DNA of 64,000 nucleotides from Prochlorococcus sp. AG-347-K17 (GTDB taxonomy: Bacteria; Cyanobacteriota; Cyanobacteriia; PCC-6307; Cyanobiaceae), in the NCBI GenBank assembly GCA_003281385.1, contig QCCE01000004.1:62001-126000 (forward strand), in the 5' to 3' direction. Made by a program: the position numbers and the translations under genes. Position 1 is the stretch's first letter. Every line of letters begins with the position of its first letter. This document shows, one piece after another, positions 35,933 to 46,986 of the stretch. The notes below the pieces were generated by a model. That model had not been told where the DNA came from. It searched no databases and was given only the letters and a program-made list of their open reading frames with translations.

Positions 35933-37158
35933 AATAATCTCTTAAATAGAATTGTAAATACAATAAAGCAACAACAAGAAATTGAAAGCCATATTATTGA
36001 AGCATAACCAAATAGATCTAATATGCGACCTGAAATAAATGGTCCAAAAAAATAACCCATAGCGAAACATTGTGATAGTAGAGCTAGTGCAAAACCTTTT
36101 TTATTTGAAGGAGCTATTCTAAAAACTACATCTGTTGATGTTGGAAGAAATGAAGCAGTCCCTAAACTTACTAAAATCAATGCAAAAGATATTAAATAAA
36201 AAGCTGGGTTATTCAAATAACTAGAAATAAATAATAAAAATGAAGCTAAAGAGAAATTTACTAAACTAAATTTCAAGCCAAATAATCTTCCTTTCTTAGA
36301 TATCCAAGAACCAACAGGCCATTGTAAAAACAATAATAAAATTAACTGAATAGAAATTATAAGACTAATAATTTCTTTGCTTAATGCATTACGATATACT
36401 CCACCTTTAACAAGATCCAGAGGCAAAGTTACTTGAATCAAAGCTAAAGAGGTGGTTATCAATAAAATAGATAAAATTATTATTGTTGAATTCTTATTCC
36501 ATTTTAATTGTCTCTGATTAATTGGATTTACTAATTTTTTTTGGAAATTCTCTAAGTTTTTTTTAATAGAAGAACTATTTCTAGATATTAAATATGTGAT
36601 AATTAACATGCAAAATATATCGTTAATAAAAATTGATTTAGAATACAAAAAATTGGTCATATAGCCCCCTAAGAATACCCCTAGAAATATTCCTAAAGCC
36701 TCCGAACTTCTAACAAGAGCGTAAGCTTTGCGTGTTTCGATAGGATGGCAAAAGTAAGGAATCCCAAACTCGGCAGCAGGCCAATATATTCCTGCAGCAG
36801 CACCAACAAATGATTGTCCAATTATGTATAAAAAGGTATCTCTTGAAAAAATGAGGCATAAGCTAGCTGCAATACTTAGTATTGAAGAAGTAACTATTGG
36901 AAATTGTATTTTCCCTTTTTCATTAAGATAATTACCTGTAAAGAGTCTTGTTACGGTTCCAATTATTGCTGAAATGGTAAACCCCAAACCAATATCTGTT
37001 GCCGATAATCCTATGTTATTAAAAATAAGTGATGTTAAATAAATAACACCTCCTGCTCCAAATGCAGCATAAAATCTTATCTTAGTTATTAACCTCAAAT
37101 GATATGGAAATTGAATCCACCAATTTTTGCTAATTTGTAGACTATTTGGACTAATCAC
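35929..37158 (-). CDS. MFS transporter (GTG start)
   Basis: 12-TM type ORF; TGNYLNEKGKIQFPI, PVGSWISKKGRLFGLK. Confidence 0.85.
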   Translation of the reverse strand: MISPNSLQISKNWWIQFPYHLRLITKIRFYAAFGAGGVIYLTSLIFNNIGLSATDIGLGFTISAIIGTVTRLFTGNYLNEKGKIQFPIVTSSILSIAASLCLIFSRDTFLYIIGQSFVGAAAGIYWPAAEFGIPYFCHPIETRKAYALVRSSEALGIFLGVFLGGYMTNFLYSKSIFINDIFCMLIITYLISRNSSSIKKNLENFQKKLVNPINQRQLKWNKNSTIIILSILLITTSLALIQVTLPLDLVKGGVYRNALSKEIISLIISIQLILLLFLQWPVGSWISKKGRLFGLKFSLVNFSLASFLLFISSYLNNPAFYLISFALILVSLGTASFLPTSTDVVFRIAPSNKKGFALALLSQCFAMGYFFGPFISGRILDLFGYASIIWLSISCCCFIVFTILFKRLF

Positions 37159-37160
37159 AA

Positions 37161-38711
37161 GTGAAATACATTTTTATAATTTTTTTTAGTTTTTGTGGTT
37201 TATTTTTTAATAATGGTTTAAAGGGTGCTGAAAAGATAAATATTAGATTTGAAGAGATGGAAATCCCTCTTACTATAGAACAATTATCAAAATTAGAAAA
37301 ATACAAAGATGATTCAACAGAATTAATAGATTGGTTAAAAAATAATGGATTAATAAGAGTTTTTGAACTTTCAAAATTTTTAGAATTTCCAGTTTTCAAG
37401 GAAGAGGGATTAAATAGAGAAATATTAAGAAGTTGGATAGGGCGTAAAATTCTTACAGAATTAAGCAAAAGCATTAAAGTTCCAAATGACAATAATGGAA
37501 CAGAAATTTATAACACTATAGAAAATTTATTAGATCAAAAAAAAGAAGTTTCAACTTTAGAAATCATAAAGGCATTACCATCAGAGGAAATTTCACTTGA
37601 TATTGATAATTTAATTTTAATAATTTCATCTTGGAAAAATGAATTATCAATACAACAAGAACTTTTATCCAAATTAAATAAACTTGAAAGAACGAAACAA
37701 AATGCCTTCAAAAATACTGAAAAAAAATCAACTCAAGATCTTATTAAAATTGATAAAAAAATTTATGCTCCTCACCGAGTGAAACCTTTTGAAATTGAAA
37801 TATGGAAAAGCAATAAAACAAATGAAGATAAAGAACTGATAATTTTTATGCCAGGACTTGGAGGCGAAATTAATAATTTCAAATGGTTAGGCAACGAATT
37901 GGCTAAAAGAGGTTGGCCAATATTATTCATAGATCATAGAGGAAGTAATTTGGAATCAATTATAGAAGTACTCGAAGGTAAGGAAACAATCCCAGGAAGT
38001 GCAGACTTTTTCCTATATAGAATTAAAGATTTAGATGCTGTATTAAAAGCTCATAAAAATGGAGAATTTGGTTTACCTAACGATTCTTATATTTTAATGG
38101 GGCATTCACTTGGTGCTTTAATAGCACTTTTATATGAAGGCAATAAACCTACTGATCAACTAGGGGCCAGATGTGATTCGGCATTAAAAGACTTTGCGGT
38201 AACAAATTTATCTAAATTACTTCAATGTCAGTTGAGCGAAATACCATTCCCTAAGAAAAATAACCCTAATAAGGCCAGTGCGATTATAGGTTTTAATTCA
38301 TTTGGAAGTTTAGTATGGCCAAAAGTAAATAGTACAGGCATTAAGACACCAACTCTTCTAATAGGTGGTACGTATGACCTTATTACACCATTAATGAATG
38401 AACAATTTAGAGTTTTTTCAGCTTTAAATAATCCATCAAATAGATTTCTAATTATTGAAGGGGCAAGTCATTTCTCTCCTATAAGGATTAATAAAAGCTA
38501 TGAAGAAAATAATGACGTATTCAAAATAAGTGAAACTTTTATTGGTTCCGAGCCAATATTAGTACAAGATTTATCTACGAAATTTATAGTTGAATTTTTA
38601 AAAAATATTAAAGACCAAAAAATCCCCAAAGTAGTTAAAAATCAAAGGGGGTTGGGACTTGATTTTCATCTTTTAGATCTTGAAACAATAAAAGAAATTT
38701 CGGAGAATTAG
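37161..38711 (+). CDS. alpha/beta hydrolase (DUF1400-type N-terminus; GTG start)
   Basis: GHSLGALIALLYEG nucleophile elbow; signal peptide; LIGGTYDLITP. Confidence 0.85.
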   Translation: MKYIFIIFFSFCGLFFNNGLKGAEKINIRFEEMEIPLTIEQLSKLEKYKDDSTELIDWLKNNGLIRVFELSKFLEFPVFKEEGLNREILRSWIGRKILTELSKSIKVPNDNNGTEIYNTIENLLDQKKEVSTLEIIKALPSEEISLDIDNLILIISSWKNELSIQQELLSKLNKLERTKQNAFKNTEKKSTQDLIKIDKKIYAPHRVKPFEIEIWKSNKTNEDKELIIFMPGLGGEINNFKWLGNELAKRGWPILFIDHRGSNLESIIEVLEGKETIPGSADFFLYRIKDLDAVLKAHKNGEFGLPNDSYILMGHSLGALIALLYEGNKPTDQLGARCDSALKDFAVTNLSKLLQCQLSEIPFPKKNNPNKASAIIGFNSFGSLVWPKVNSTGIKTPTLLIGGTYDLITPLMNEQFRVFSALNNPSNRFLIIEGASHFSPIRINKSYEENNDVFKISETFIGSEPILVQDLSTKFIVEFLKNIKDQKIPKVVKNQRGLGLDFHLLDLETIKEISEN

Positions 38712-39730
38712 TATTCTATTCGTGGATCTAAATATGCGATTAAAATATCAACAAAGAGATTTAAAGAAACTATAAGCATAGAGGTAAATATTACAATTCC
38801 TTGAACCAAGGTATAGTCTCTTTGAGAAATAGCTTCATATAATCTTAAAGCTATACCTGGCCATGAGAAAGTTACCTCGAACAATAAAGCACCTCCTGCT
38901 AATGAAGCCATAGTCAAGCCAGAAATAGTGACAATTGGCAATAGTGCATTAGGCAATGCATGGTTTAAAAATATTTTTTTCTTTGATATTCCTCTAGATA
39001 TAGCAGCATTTACATAATCACTTTTTAATGTCTTATCCAAATTTACTCTTAATGAGCGGCTGAATATACCACTTAATAAAAAACCAAGGGTAATCGAAGG
39101 AAGTGCGAGATGATAAAGACTATCTTTTAAAACAATAATATTCTTTGAAAGAATACTATCTAAAACTAGAAAACCTGTAATTTGAGGTTGTTGCTGAAAT
39201 AATGGAAATCTACCTCCAATTGGGAAAATATTAAAGAATACAGAAAATAATAATTGCACTAACATTGCACCCCAAAAAGGAGGGATCGCATATGTAGCAA
39301 TTCCTAATATTCTCGCAATATAATCAGTCTTTTTCCCTCTATTTCTTAAGCCGATTAATCCCAGCGGGAATCCTATAAGTGTGGCACATAATATTGAAAA
39401 GAATCCAAGCTCAAGACTTGCAGGCAATGACTTAATAATAATATTAAGGACTGGTTCTTGGGTACTAAGAGATTGGCCAAAATCTAAATGCAATATATTT
39501 TTAATGTATGAAAAATATTGACTTGTTAAAGGTTCATTTAGCCCCAATTTATTTCTTAGAAAATCTCTAGAAACCTCATCTGCACCAGATCCAAGTATTG
39601 CATCGACAGGATCGCCTGGAGCAACTCTTAGTAAAATAAAAACTAATGAAGAAATTATCCATAACATTATCGGTATTAATGAAATTTTTAATAAGGAATA
39701 ATTTAATAGTTTATTTAAATTTCTACTCAT
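38708..39730 (-). CDS. oligopeptide/dipeptide ABC transporter permease (DppB type)
   Basis: LLRVAPGDPVDAILG; HALPNALLPIVTISG...WPGIALRLYEAI. Confidence 0.9.
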   Translation of the reverse strand: MSRNLNKLLNYSLLKISLIPIMLWIISSLVFILLRVAPGDPVDAILGSGADEVSRDFLRNKLGLNEPLTSQYFSYIKNILHLDFGQSLSTQEPVLNIIIKSLPASLELGFFSILCATLIGFPLGLIGLRNRGKKTDYIARILGIATYAIPPFWGAMLVQLLFSVFFNIFPIGGRFPLFQQQPQITGFLVLDSILSKNIIVLKDSLYHLALPSITLGFLLSGIFSRSLRVNLDKTLKSDYVNAAISRGISKKKIFLNHALPNALLPIVTISGLTMASLAGGALLFEVTFSWPGIALRLYEAISQRDYTLVQGIVIFTSMLIVSLNLFVDILIAYLDPRIEY

Positions 39731-41294
39731 TAATTAATTCAAGATCACTTAATGAAATTATGCCTGCGCCATTAAAAATAGGTTTTGATATTTTTTTTTG
39801 AGACCATGCTTTTTGAGAGGATATCCAAATAGGAATATAAGGTATTGAACTTGCTGCTATTTTTTCTATTTCAACAAGTTTTTCTAATCTTTTAATTCCA
39901 CTAATTTTTTCACTCTCAAGAAATAAACTTTCCACTTTATTAGATCCCCAAAAACTACCGCTATAAACAGATTCTCCTTTTTTACATATGCCATCAACTA
40001 TTTCATTACAACTTAAAAGAGGGGTGAGATATGCCTCTGGATCTGAATAAGCCCCAGTCCAATCTAAAAGAACTGCCGTATAAATTCCTAAACTTAGATT
40101 CTTATAAATTGTTGTAGATTCAACCCCATTGAGTTCAATATCAATACAATCTTTTAAAGAACTTTTAATTTCTTCTTGCCATGTCAGAGCAATAAGCTTG
40201 TCAGCTGGTACATTCGATCTATAAGTAAGGGGTATTTTTAGAATATTTCCATTGCAATAATTTTCTTTTTGTAATAACCTTCTTGATTCTAAATAATCAT
40301 ATTTAGGCCACAGTTCTTGATTATCTTTTTTTAATATCGGAGGAATAATTGATCTAGATGGTTTCCTTAATCCATAACTTACTTTCTCACTAATCAATTT
40401 TCTATTAAGACTTTTTGCCAAAGCCAGCCTTAAATTAAGATTACTTAAGGGATAAGAACTAGTTTTAAGGCTTATAAAACTTAATTCAGTAAAAGGGCTA
40501 TTACCTTCATTAAACTTTTTATTTTTGCTTAAATCATTTAAACTTTTTCTCTGACTATCGTCAATTGAATTTGATAAAAGCACATCAATTTGTTTACTTT
40601 TTAAAGCCCCAAAAAGAGAAGATGAATTTGAATATCCCACAAAATTAACACCCTTATTTAAGGGCTTTTCCCCCCAATAATTCAAGTATGGATCAAGTGA
40701 TTGAACCTCATTAGAAAAACTTGTAAGTACATACTTTCCAGTACCAACGAATTTTTCATTTAAAAACTTATCAGAATATTGTTTATAAAATGTAGGAGAT
40801 ATTGGAGTTAAATTTACTGATGTGAGTAAACCATTTAAAGAACTTGATGGTTTATTCAAATTTATTATGACCGAATATTCACTTGGCGTTTCAATTGATT
40901 TAATCTTATTTCCTAAAATATAATTCATCGTTCCAATTCTTTTGAATCTATCAAAGGTAAACTTTATAGCATTTGAGTTAAGTGAAGTTCCATCGTGAAA
41001 AAAAACATTCTTTCTTAAATTGATAATTATTTGAAGTTTATCCTCTGAAATAATTGGCATCCCCGAGGCCAATTCAGGGATTAATTCTCCGTCAGAGTTT
41101 AATTCATACAATGTGTCACCTAGAGAACTGATTAATTGAATTGCTTTAAGAGTATTTGCTCTAGCTGGATCTAAAGATTCAATTTTTCCAGAGCTTGCTA
41201 CTATGATTTTTTTAGATATTCTTTTTGAGCCGCAAGAATTCTGTAAAAAAGAAATCAAAATAATAAATATTGATAAAACAACTTTTTTTTTCAT
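39723..41294 (-). CDS. oligopeptide-type ABC substrate-binding lipoprotein (SBP_bac_5)
   Basis: LQNSCGS lipobox; LDPARANTLKAIQLISSLGDTLYELNSDGELIPELASGMPII. Confidence 0.9.
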   Translation of the reverse strand: MKKKVVLSIFIILISFLQNSCGSKRISKKIIVASSGKIESLDPARANTLKAIQLISSLGDTLYELNSDGELIPELASGMPIISEDKLQIIINLRKNVFFHDGTSLNSNAIKFTFDRFKRIGTMNYILGNKIKSIETPSEYSVIINLNKPSSSLNGLLTSVNLTPISPTFYKQYSDKFLNEKFVGTGKYVLTSFSNEVQSLDPYLNYWGEKPLNKGVNFVGYSNSSSLFGALKSKQIDVLLSNSIDDSQRKSLNDLSKNKKFNEGNSPFTELSFISLKTSSYPLSNLNLRLALAKSLNRKLISEKVSYGLRKPSRSIIPPILKKDNQELWPKYDYLESRRLLQKENYCNGNILKIPLTYRSNVPADKLIALTWQEEIKSSLKDCIDIELNGVESTTIYKNLSLGIYTAVLLDWTGAYSDPEAYLTPLLSCNEIVDGICKKGESVYSGSFWGSNKVESLFLESEKISGIKRLEKLVEIEKIAASSIPYIPIWISSQKAWSQKKISKPIFNGAGIISLSDLELINE

Positions 41295-41569
41295 ATTTCA
41301 TAATTACTTAATTTTTCTGAAGAATTATTTGAGCAAAAAGTTTGTAAGGTTATTTGGCTTATTTCTAAAGCAAATGTTTTTTTAGAATTAAACGCAAAAG
41401 GCCATTCTCTAACCCAACAAATTTCTTTACCTATATTTAGACCAATTACTTGAAAAGTCTTATTACTATTTTTAATTTTTACACAAGCACCCTTATAAAG
41501 GTTTTCAGAAAAAAATAAATTATTATCAAATAGTTTTGAATCAATCATTAAGGTTCTAAAACCAAACAC
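41291..41569 (-). CDS. hypothetical protein
   Basis: ORF; overlaps SBP gene by 4 nt. Confidence 0.6.
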   Translation of the reverse strand: MFGFRTLMIDSKLFDNNLFFSENLYKGACVKIKNSNKTFQVIGLNIGKEICWVREWPFAFNSKKTFALEISQITLQTFCSNNSSEKLSNYEI

Positions 41570-41618
41570 TTACTTTCTTCGGTTTACCAAGCTATGAAGG
41601 AATTTGCAAACTATTTTT

Positions 41619-42920
41619 TTAAATACAACTTAATTGACTTGCAATAATCTTGACTTCATTGAGCGAATTTATTTCATCTTTCGATCTCTCAAAATCTCCA
41701 TTATTTACCTTATGAGTAATAACGACAATTTCAGCTTTGTCCTCACTCGCATCAAGTTGAACAATTGATTCAATTGATACATTATTCTTTCCAAAAATAT
41801 CTCCAATCTTTCCTATGACACCTGGACTATCAAGGCAAATAATTCTAAGGTAATTTTTTTTATTTATTTTTGAAGATTCGATGATATGACAGTTCCTCCA
41901 AAAATAAAAAGATAATAGAGGATCGATTAAATTATTATTTTTCACTGAAGCGGCATGCAGATTTAATATATCTGATACCACTGATGCAGCAGTTGGGCCA
42001 CTCCCTGCACCTGGACCGTATAACATTATCTCTCCAAGAGGATCAGCTTCTATCAATAAGGCATTATTAACTCCCTTAACTGTTGCCAATGGATGAGATT
42101 TTGGAATCAAAGAAGGTCCTACCCAAATATTCAAAGCGAGTGAACCATTACTATTAATTTGTCCCCTTTCCGAGAGCGCTAAAAGTTTTATTTCAAACCC
42201 TAATTTATTGGCATATTCGATATCCTTCAGATTAATTTTACTAATGCCCTCAGAATGAATCTCCTCTCTTTTAATTTTCCCTCCAAATGCAAGTTCACTA
42301 AGAATTGAAATCTTATCAGCAGCATCATGGCCCTCCACATCTGCAGTTGGATCAAATTCTGCATAACCAAGGCTTTGAGCCAATTTTAAAGTCTCCTTGT
42401 AATCAGCTTTTTCATTTGTCATCTTTGAAAGAATAAAATTCGTAGTACCATTTATTATCCCAACCATTTTTTTTATGCTGTTACTTTTTAATGATCTTTT
42501 TAGGGGTTCAATTATAGGAATCCCCCCGCAAACTGCCGCCTCTGACAATATATAAACTCCTTCTTTAGATGCAGTTTTGTATATTTCTTCTCCATATCTT
42601 GCAATGACTGCTTTATTGGCTGTAACAACAGATTTACCTAATTTTAATGATTGCAGAATAATATCTTTCGCTAAATCAATCCCACCCATTACTTCAACAA
42701 CTAAATCTATAGAGGGGTCATTAATTAATTTAAACGGATCATCAGTTAATAAATTATTATCTAGCTCAATATCCCTTTTTTTATTAATATCTTTAACTGC
42801 TATTTTTATAATTTCTATGTTTTTGAGAATTGGATGTGAATCAACCTCAGAATTTAATATTTTATAAATCCCTGAACCTACAGTTCCAAAACCTACAATC
42901 CCAATTTTGCATTTTCTCAT
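41619..42920 (-). CDS. hom: homoserine dehydrogenase
   Basis: GIVGFGTVGSGIYKIL, GIINGTTNFILSKM, YAEFDPTADVEGHDAADKISIL, ACT domain. Confidence 0.96.
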   Translation of the reverse strand: MRKCKIGIVGFGTVGSGIYKILNSEVDSHPILKNIEIIKIAVKDINKKRDIELDNNLLTDDPFKLINDPSIDLVVEVMGGIDLAKDIILQSLKLGKSVVTANKAVIARYGEEIYKTASKEGVYILSEAAVCGGIPIIEPLKRSLKSNSIKKMVGIINGTTNFILSKMTNEKADYKETLKLAQSLGYAEFDPTADVEGHDAADKISILSELAFGGKIKREEIHSEGISKINLKDIEYANKLGFEIKLLALSERGQINSNGSLALNIWVGPSLIPKSHPLATVKGVNNALLIEADPLGEIMLYGPGAGSGPTAASVVSDILNLHAASVKNNNLIDPLLSFYFWRNCHIIESSKINKKNYLRIICLDSPGVIGKIGDIFGKNNVSIESIVQLDASEDKAEIVVITHKVNNGDFERSKDEINSLNEVKIIASQLSCI

Positions 42921-42958
42921 TTTTTATTTCTTTTAACTGTGAGTTTAATTTTATATTA

Positions 42959-43384
42959 TTAGGCCTGCAAAAATTCATTTGCTTGAGACTGCATTTTCAA
43001 TAAAATGTTTAAAAAACCATTTGATCGTGAAGGAGTTAAGCTTGCTTTCAAACCAGTATCTTCTATAAATTTCTTATCTATCTCAACAACTTCATTTGGT
43101 GTTAACTCATTTAATCCACTTATCAGAAAGGCCAACAAACCTTTTGTTATTAGAGCATCAGAATATCCTTCCCAAAATAATTTACCGGCTTTAAAGGTTG
43201 CCTTAACAAAAACTTCTGAAACGCATCCCTTAACTTTATTTTCTTCAAGAAGGATTTCACTATCTGGTTCCTTCAATTTTTTGCCTAACCACAAAATGTA
43301 TTCATATTTTCTTTTTGGATCTTCTGATTTCTTCAACTTTTCTACTAATTTTGATAAATTATTGTATTTTTCCTGATTTTCCAT
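42959..43384 (-). CDS. sufE: SufE family Fe-S assembly protein
   Basis: VKGCVSEVFVKATFKAGKLFWEGYSDALITKGLLAFLI. Confidence 0.92.
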   Translation of the reverse strand: MENQEKYNNLSKLVEKLKKSEDPKRKYEYILWLGKKLKEPDSEILLEENKVKGCVSEVFVKATFKAGKLFWEGYSDALITKGLLAFLISGLNELTPNEVVEIDKKFIEDTGLKASLTPSRSNGFLNILLKMQSQANEFLQA

Positions 43385-43423
43385 TTTTTTAAACTATAAA
43401 TTAATCACTTTATTAATCTCCTA

Positions 43424-43981
43424 TTATACAAATATTTCTTTTTCTGTGATAAAGCCCGATAAAGGAATATCCCAATCAGCTCTGGTTAATGGAATCGAAC
43501 TTACACAATTAGAAGTTAATACTCCAATGCATGGAATATTTCTCCAATCATTATCTCTCCTTAATTTATCAAAATAACCTCCTCCATAACCTAATCTTGT
43601 TAAATTTTTATCAACGGAAAGACATGGTAAAAATATCATGCTTATCTGCAAATGACTTAATGGGGAAGAGTTATTTGGACTTAGTATCCCTTCAGAATCT
43701 TTGGTAAGAGGTTTTTCGTCCCATGGATAAAATAACAACTCTTTTTTATCTTTACATCTAGGCAAAGCTAAAGTAAATTTTTTCTTGAGGCTTCTTATAT
43801 CAACTTCATTTTTTAGAGGCCAATATATTGCTATATAACCAATATTTTTATATCCCTTAACGAATGAATCAATATATAATCTTACATTCTTTTCTACATT
43901 TTCTCTTTGATTAAGAGAAATCCCATCTCTTAGTTTTCTAAACGTATCCCTCTCCAATTTCTTATTTTCAAAGATCGTCAT
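43424..43981 (-). CDS. 5-formyltetrahydrofolate cyclo-ligase
   Basis: FLPCLSVDKNLTRLGYGGGYFDKLRRD. Confidence 0.92.
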   Translation of the reverse strand: MTIFENKKLERDTFRKLRDGISLNQRENVEKNVRLYIDSFVKGYKNIGYIAIYWPLKNEVDIRSLKKKFTLALPRCKDKKELLFYPWDEKPLTKDSEGILSPNNSSPLSHLQISMIFLPCLSVDKNLTRLGYGGGYFDKLRRDNDWRNIPCIGVLTSNCVSSIPLTRADWDIPLSGFITEKEIFV

Positions 43982-43990
43982 ATTAAATTT

Positions 43991-44464
43991 TCAATTAAAG
44001 CCATCCTCATTTAGTTTTGTGAGTGCTATAGCCAATGCATCTGCTGAATCATCAGGTTTTGGAGGTTTGTTAAGATCTAAGTCATACATTACAGCATCAA
44101 GAATATCTTTCTTAGATGCCTTTCCAGACCCGGCAATTGTTAATTTTATCTGAGCAGGTGAATACTCACTAACATGAATTTTTTTAGAGGCCAATACCAT
44201 CATAATCACACCTCTGGCCTGAACCACACTAATGGTTGTGCTTGACCTGTAAAAGAAAAATTTTTCTACTGCCGCTGCAGTTGGGTTCCAATGATTAATT
44301 AATTCATTAAGATCTTGGAATATTTCATAAAGTCTGTCTTCTTCTTTTTTATCTTTACTTGTCTCAATAACGCCGCAATCTAATAATATCTTTCTTTCAT
44401 TTTTTATCTCAATTATTCCATAACCAACTCTAGCTAATCCAGGGTCAATCCCAATTATTCTCAC
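43991..44464 (-). CDS. ruvC: Holliday junction resolvase RuvC
   Basis: [52 protein letters not shown]. Confidence 0.96.
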   Translation of the reverse strand: MRIIGIDPGLARVGYGIIEIKNERKILLDCGVIETSKDKKEEDRLYEIFQDLNELINHWNPTAAAVEKFFFYRSSTTISVVQARGVIMMVLASKKIHVSEYSPAQIKLTIAGSGKASKKDILDAVMYDLDLNKPPKPDDSADALAIALTKLNEDGFN

Positions 44465-44469
44465 TGTTA

Positions 44470-45558
44470 TTAAGCTTCAGCAGACAATTGAAATTTTGAA
44501 AGATTTTCTTTTTCATCTAAATCAAATACTTTACAAAAAGCTTGAATGACTCTTTCACCTGAATCAACTTGTTCTAAAGGATCTTTTCTAAGTCTATGTC
44601 TTAAAGAACAAGAAATAACCCTTGCTATGTCATCTTCTTGCACTTCAGTTCTGCCCTGAAATGCTGCAATTGCCCTTGCGGACCTATTTGTAACAATATC
44701 TCCACGTAAACCATCCACATCTAGCTCTCCGCAGATTGCAGAAATATTCAATCTTAAGTCCTCGTCCATTTGAACAGAATTTAATATTTCTTGTGCTTTA
44801 ATAATTTTTTGTTGAAGTTCATCCTGTTGTTTCTCAACACTCAATGAAAACTCATCAGGATTATCGTCAAAAGAAGTTCTTTGATCAACTACTTTAACTC
44901 TTAATTCAGCATCTCTAACTGTCTTAACTTCAACACTCATTCCAAACCTGTCTAATAGCTGAGGCCTCAATTCACCTTCTTCTGGATTTCCTGAACCAAT
45001 AAGGACAAACCTCGCAGGATGTCGAACTGAGACCCCCTCCCTTTCAACTGTATTCCAACCGGAAGCGGCCGAATCTAAAAGTACATCAACTAAATGATCA
45101 TCTAGTAAATTCACTTCATCAACGTATAGTAATCCCCTATTAGCTTTTGCTAATAGACCTGGTTCGAATGCCTTAACACCTTCGCTCAAAGCCTTCTCTA
45201 TATCAATGGTTCCACAAAGCCTGTCTTCAGTAGCTCCTAAAGGCAAATCAACCATAGGTACTTGCTTTTGAATACTCTCTAAATTTTCTCCTTGAACAAT
45301 TTTTTCCAAAACTTCTTTACTTTGTAAATCAGGATCGACTAGCGAACTATTATATGGATCGTCTTTAACAACATCGATTTCAGGCAATAAATCAGCTAAA
45401 GCTCTTATTGTAGTAGATTTTCCAGTCCCTCTATCTCCCATTATCATCACTCCTCCAATTCTTGGATCAATAACATTTAACAAGAGAGCTAATTTCATTT
45501 CTTCTTGACCAATTACCGCTGTAAAAGGAAAAACTCTTCTTTTCTTTGTTGTAGGCAC
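44470..45558 (-). CDS. chlI: magnesium chelatase subunit I
   Basis: [69 protein letters not shown]. Confidence 0.97.
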   Translation of the reverse strand: MPTTKKRRVFPFTAVIGQEEMKLALLLNVIDPRIGGVMIMGDRGTGKSTTIRALADLLPEIDVVKDDPYNSSLVDPDLQSKEVLEKIVQGENLESIQKQVPMVDLPLGATEDRLCGTIDIEKALSEGVKAFEPGLLAKANRGLLYVDEVNLLDDHLVDVLLDSAASGWNTVEREGVSVRHPARFVLIGSGNPEEGELRPQLLDRFGMSVEVKTVRDAELRVKVVDQRTSFDDNPDEFSLSVEKQQDELQQKIIKAQEILNSVQMDEDLRLNISAICGELDVDGLRGDIVTNRSARAIAAFQGRTEVQEDDIARVISCSLRHRLRKDPLEQVDSGERVIQAFCKVFDLDEKENLSKFQLSAEA

Positions 45559-45678
45559 AGTTTTAGTTTTCTTAAATATTCAAATAATCAATAGATGCTA
45601 CTTCAGAAAATGTTTTTAGTAAATATCCCTATCAAATTAAATCAAGAGGTGAATATAACTATTCAAATTTATACTTAC

Positions 45679-46428
45679 TTATTTTTTTTTTGAATTATTC
45701 AAAAACCAGTTTATTTGATGGACAATTCCTCTTAAAACATTTATTTCGTGCATTGATGTATTTGCCCTCAAAATAAAATTTTTAAATTTACTGATTTTTG
45801 CCTTTGAGGTATGTTTTAAGAGATACCCAACTCGCAAAAGCAATTCATCTATCTCCAAAAATGTATCATGTATTTCATTAGATGATGCCAAGTTAAAAAC
45901 TTTTGATTCATTATTTAAATTCTTTTTTGAAGACTTATTTAATTCATACAAAACTATTGAAACAGCGTGAGAAAGATTTAATGAAGGATTATTCTGAGAA
46001 GTAGGAATATTAAAAGTTTTATTTGCTAGAAGTAATTCACTGTTAGTTAGACCTCTATCTTCTCTTCCAAATATAATTGCTAAATTATTTATTTTCTTAA
46101 AGGATAAAGTCCAATCAAATATATCTTCAGAAGACACAAAAAATGAATCTTTATTTACATCAATCCTTCCACAAGAAGCCAGAACTAAATCACAATCATA
46201 AATTGCTTTTTTGAGATCATCAAAAACCTTACATTTTTTAAGAAATTTTTGACCTTTAAGAGCCATTTTTTTTGCTTCTAAAGAGTATATATCGCATTTT
46301 GGAGAAACAATTCTTAATTCATCAACTTCAAAATTACTGCATAATCTAGCAACGCTTCCTACATTTAAAGGGCCATTTGGTTCAACTAAAATTACCTTTA
46401 AATTAGAAAAATTTTTTCCCAAAATCAT
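45679..46428 (-). CDS. SpoU/TrmJ-type RNA 2'-O-methyltransferase
   Basis: VEPNGPLNVGSVARLCSNF; IIFGREDRGLTNSEL; NLSHAVSIVLYEL. Confidence 0.9.
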   Translation of the reverse strand: MILGKNFSNLKVILVEPNGPLNVGSVARLCSNFEVDELRIVSPKCDIYSLEAKKMALKGQKFLKKCKVFDDLKKAIYDCDLVLASCGRIDVNKDSFFVSSEDIFDWTLSFKKINNLAIIFGREDRGLTNSELLLANKTFNIPTSQNNPSLNLSHAVSIVLYELNKSSKKNLNNESKVFNLASSNEIHDTFLEIDELLLRVGYLLKHTSKAKISKFKNFILRANTSMHEINVLRGIVHQINWFLNNSKKK

Positions 46429-46811
46429 TCAAGACTATGAAGATATTTTAATAAATTGGACATATTTACAGGATCAATTTCAAAACTTGGCATAGGAGGA
46501 GTCAGGCCTCCAGTAACTTGTTTTATTATCTCTTTATCATTCAAACGTTGAGTTATTGAGTGTAAGTCTGGGCCCACTAATCCTCTTGCTGTAATTCCAT
46601 GACATCCAACACAATTTATTTTAAAAAGAGCATCTCCTTCCTCAGCAGAGCCATTAAGTTCGAGAGTTTCAATAATATATCTATTATTTTCATGATGATT
46701 TACGAAAAATATTGAAAAACAAATCAATAAAAATCCAAATGCAACAAAAACAATTTTTAAGAATCCTTTCTTAAAGTCTCTTTCTGCTGCAGTTGATGAA
46801 GATGTTGACAC
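46425..46811 (-). CDS. cytM: cytochrome cM-like c-type cytochrome
   Basis: N-terminal TM; INCVGCHG haem motif; GGLTPPMPSF. Confidence 0.88.
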   Translation of the reverse strand: MSTSSSTAAERDFKKGFLKIVFVAFGFLLICFSIFFVNHHENNRYIIETLELNGSAEEGDALFKINCVGCHGITARGLVGPDLHSITQRLNDKEIIKQVTGGLTPPMPSFEIDPVNMSNLLKYLHSLE

Positions 46812-46866
46812 AAAAAATAGTCTCTATGTAACAATTGTGAGTAAGAAATTCAAATAAGGCAAAAAA

Positions 46867-46986
46867 ATGATCGAGCCTCTTCTATGTGGAATTGTCTTAG
46901 GGCTAGTTCCAATAACTCTTCTTGGATTATTCGTAAGTGCGTGGAATCAATATAGAAGAGGTTCAGGGATGCTGGACATTGATTAG
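46867..46986 (+). CDS. petG: cytochrome b6f subunit PetG
   Basis: Manual translation [39 protein letters not shown]; not in track. Confidence 0.95.
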   Translation: MIEPLLCGIVLGLVPITLLGLFVSAWNQYRRGSGMLDID

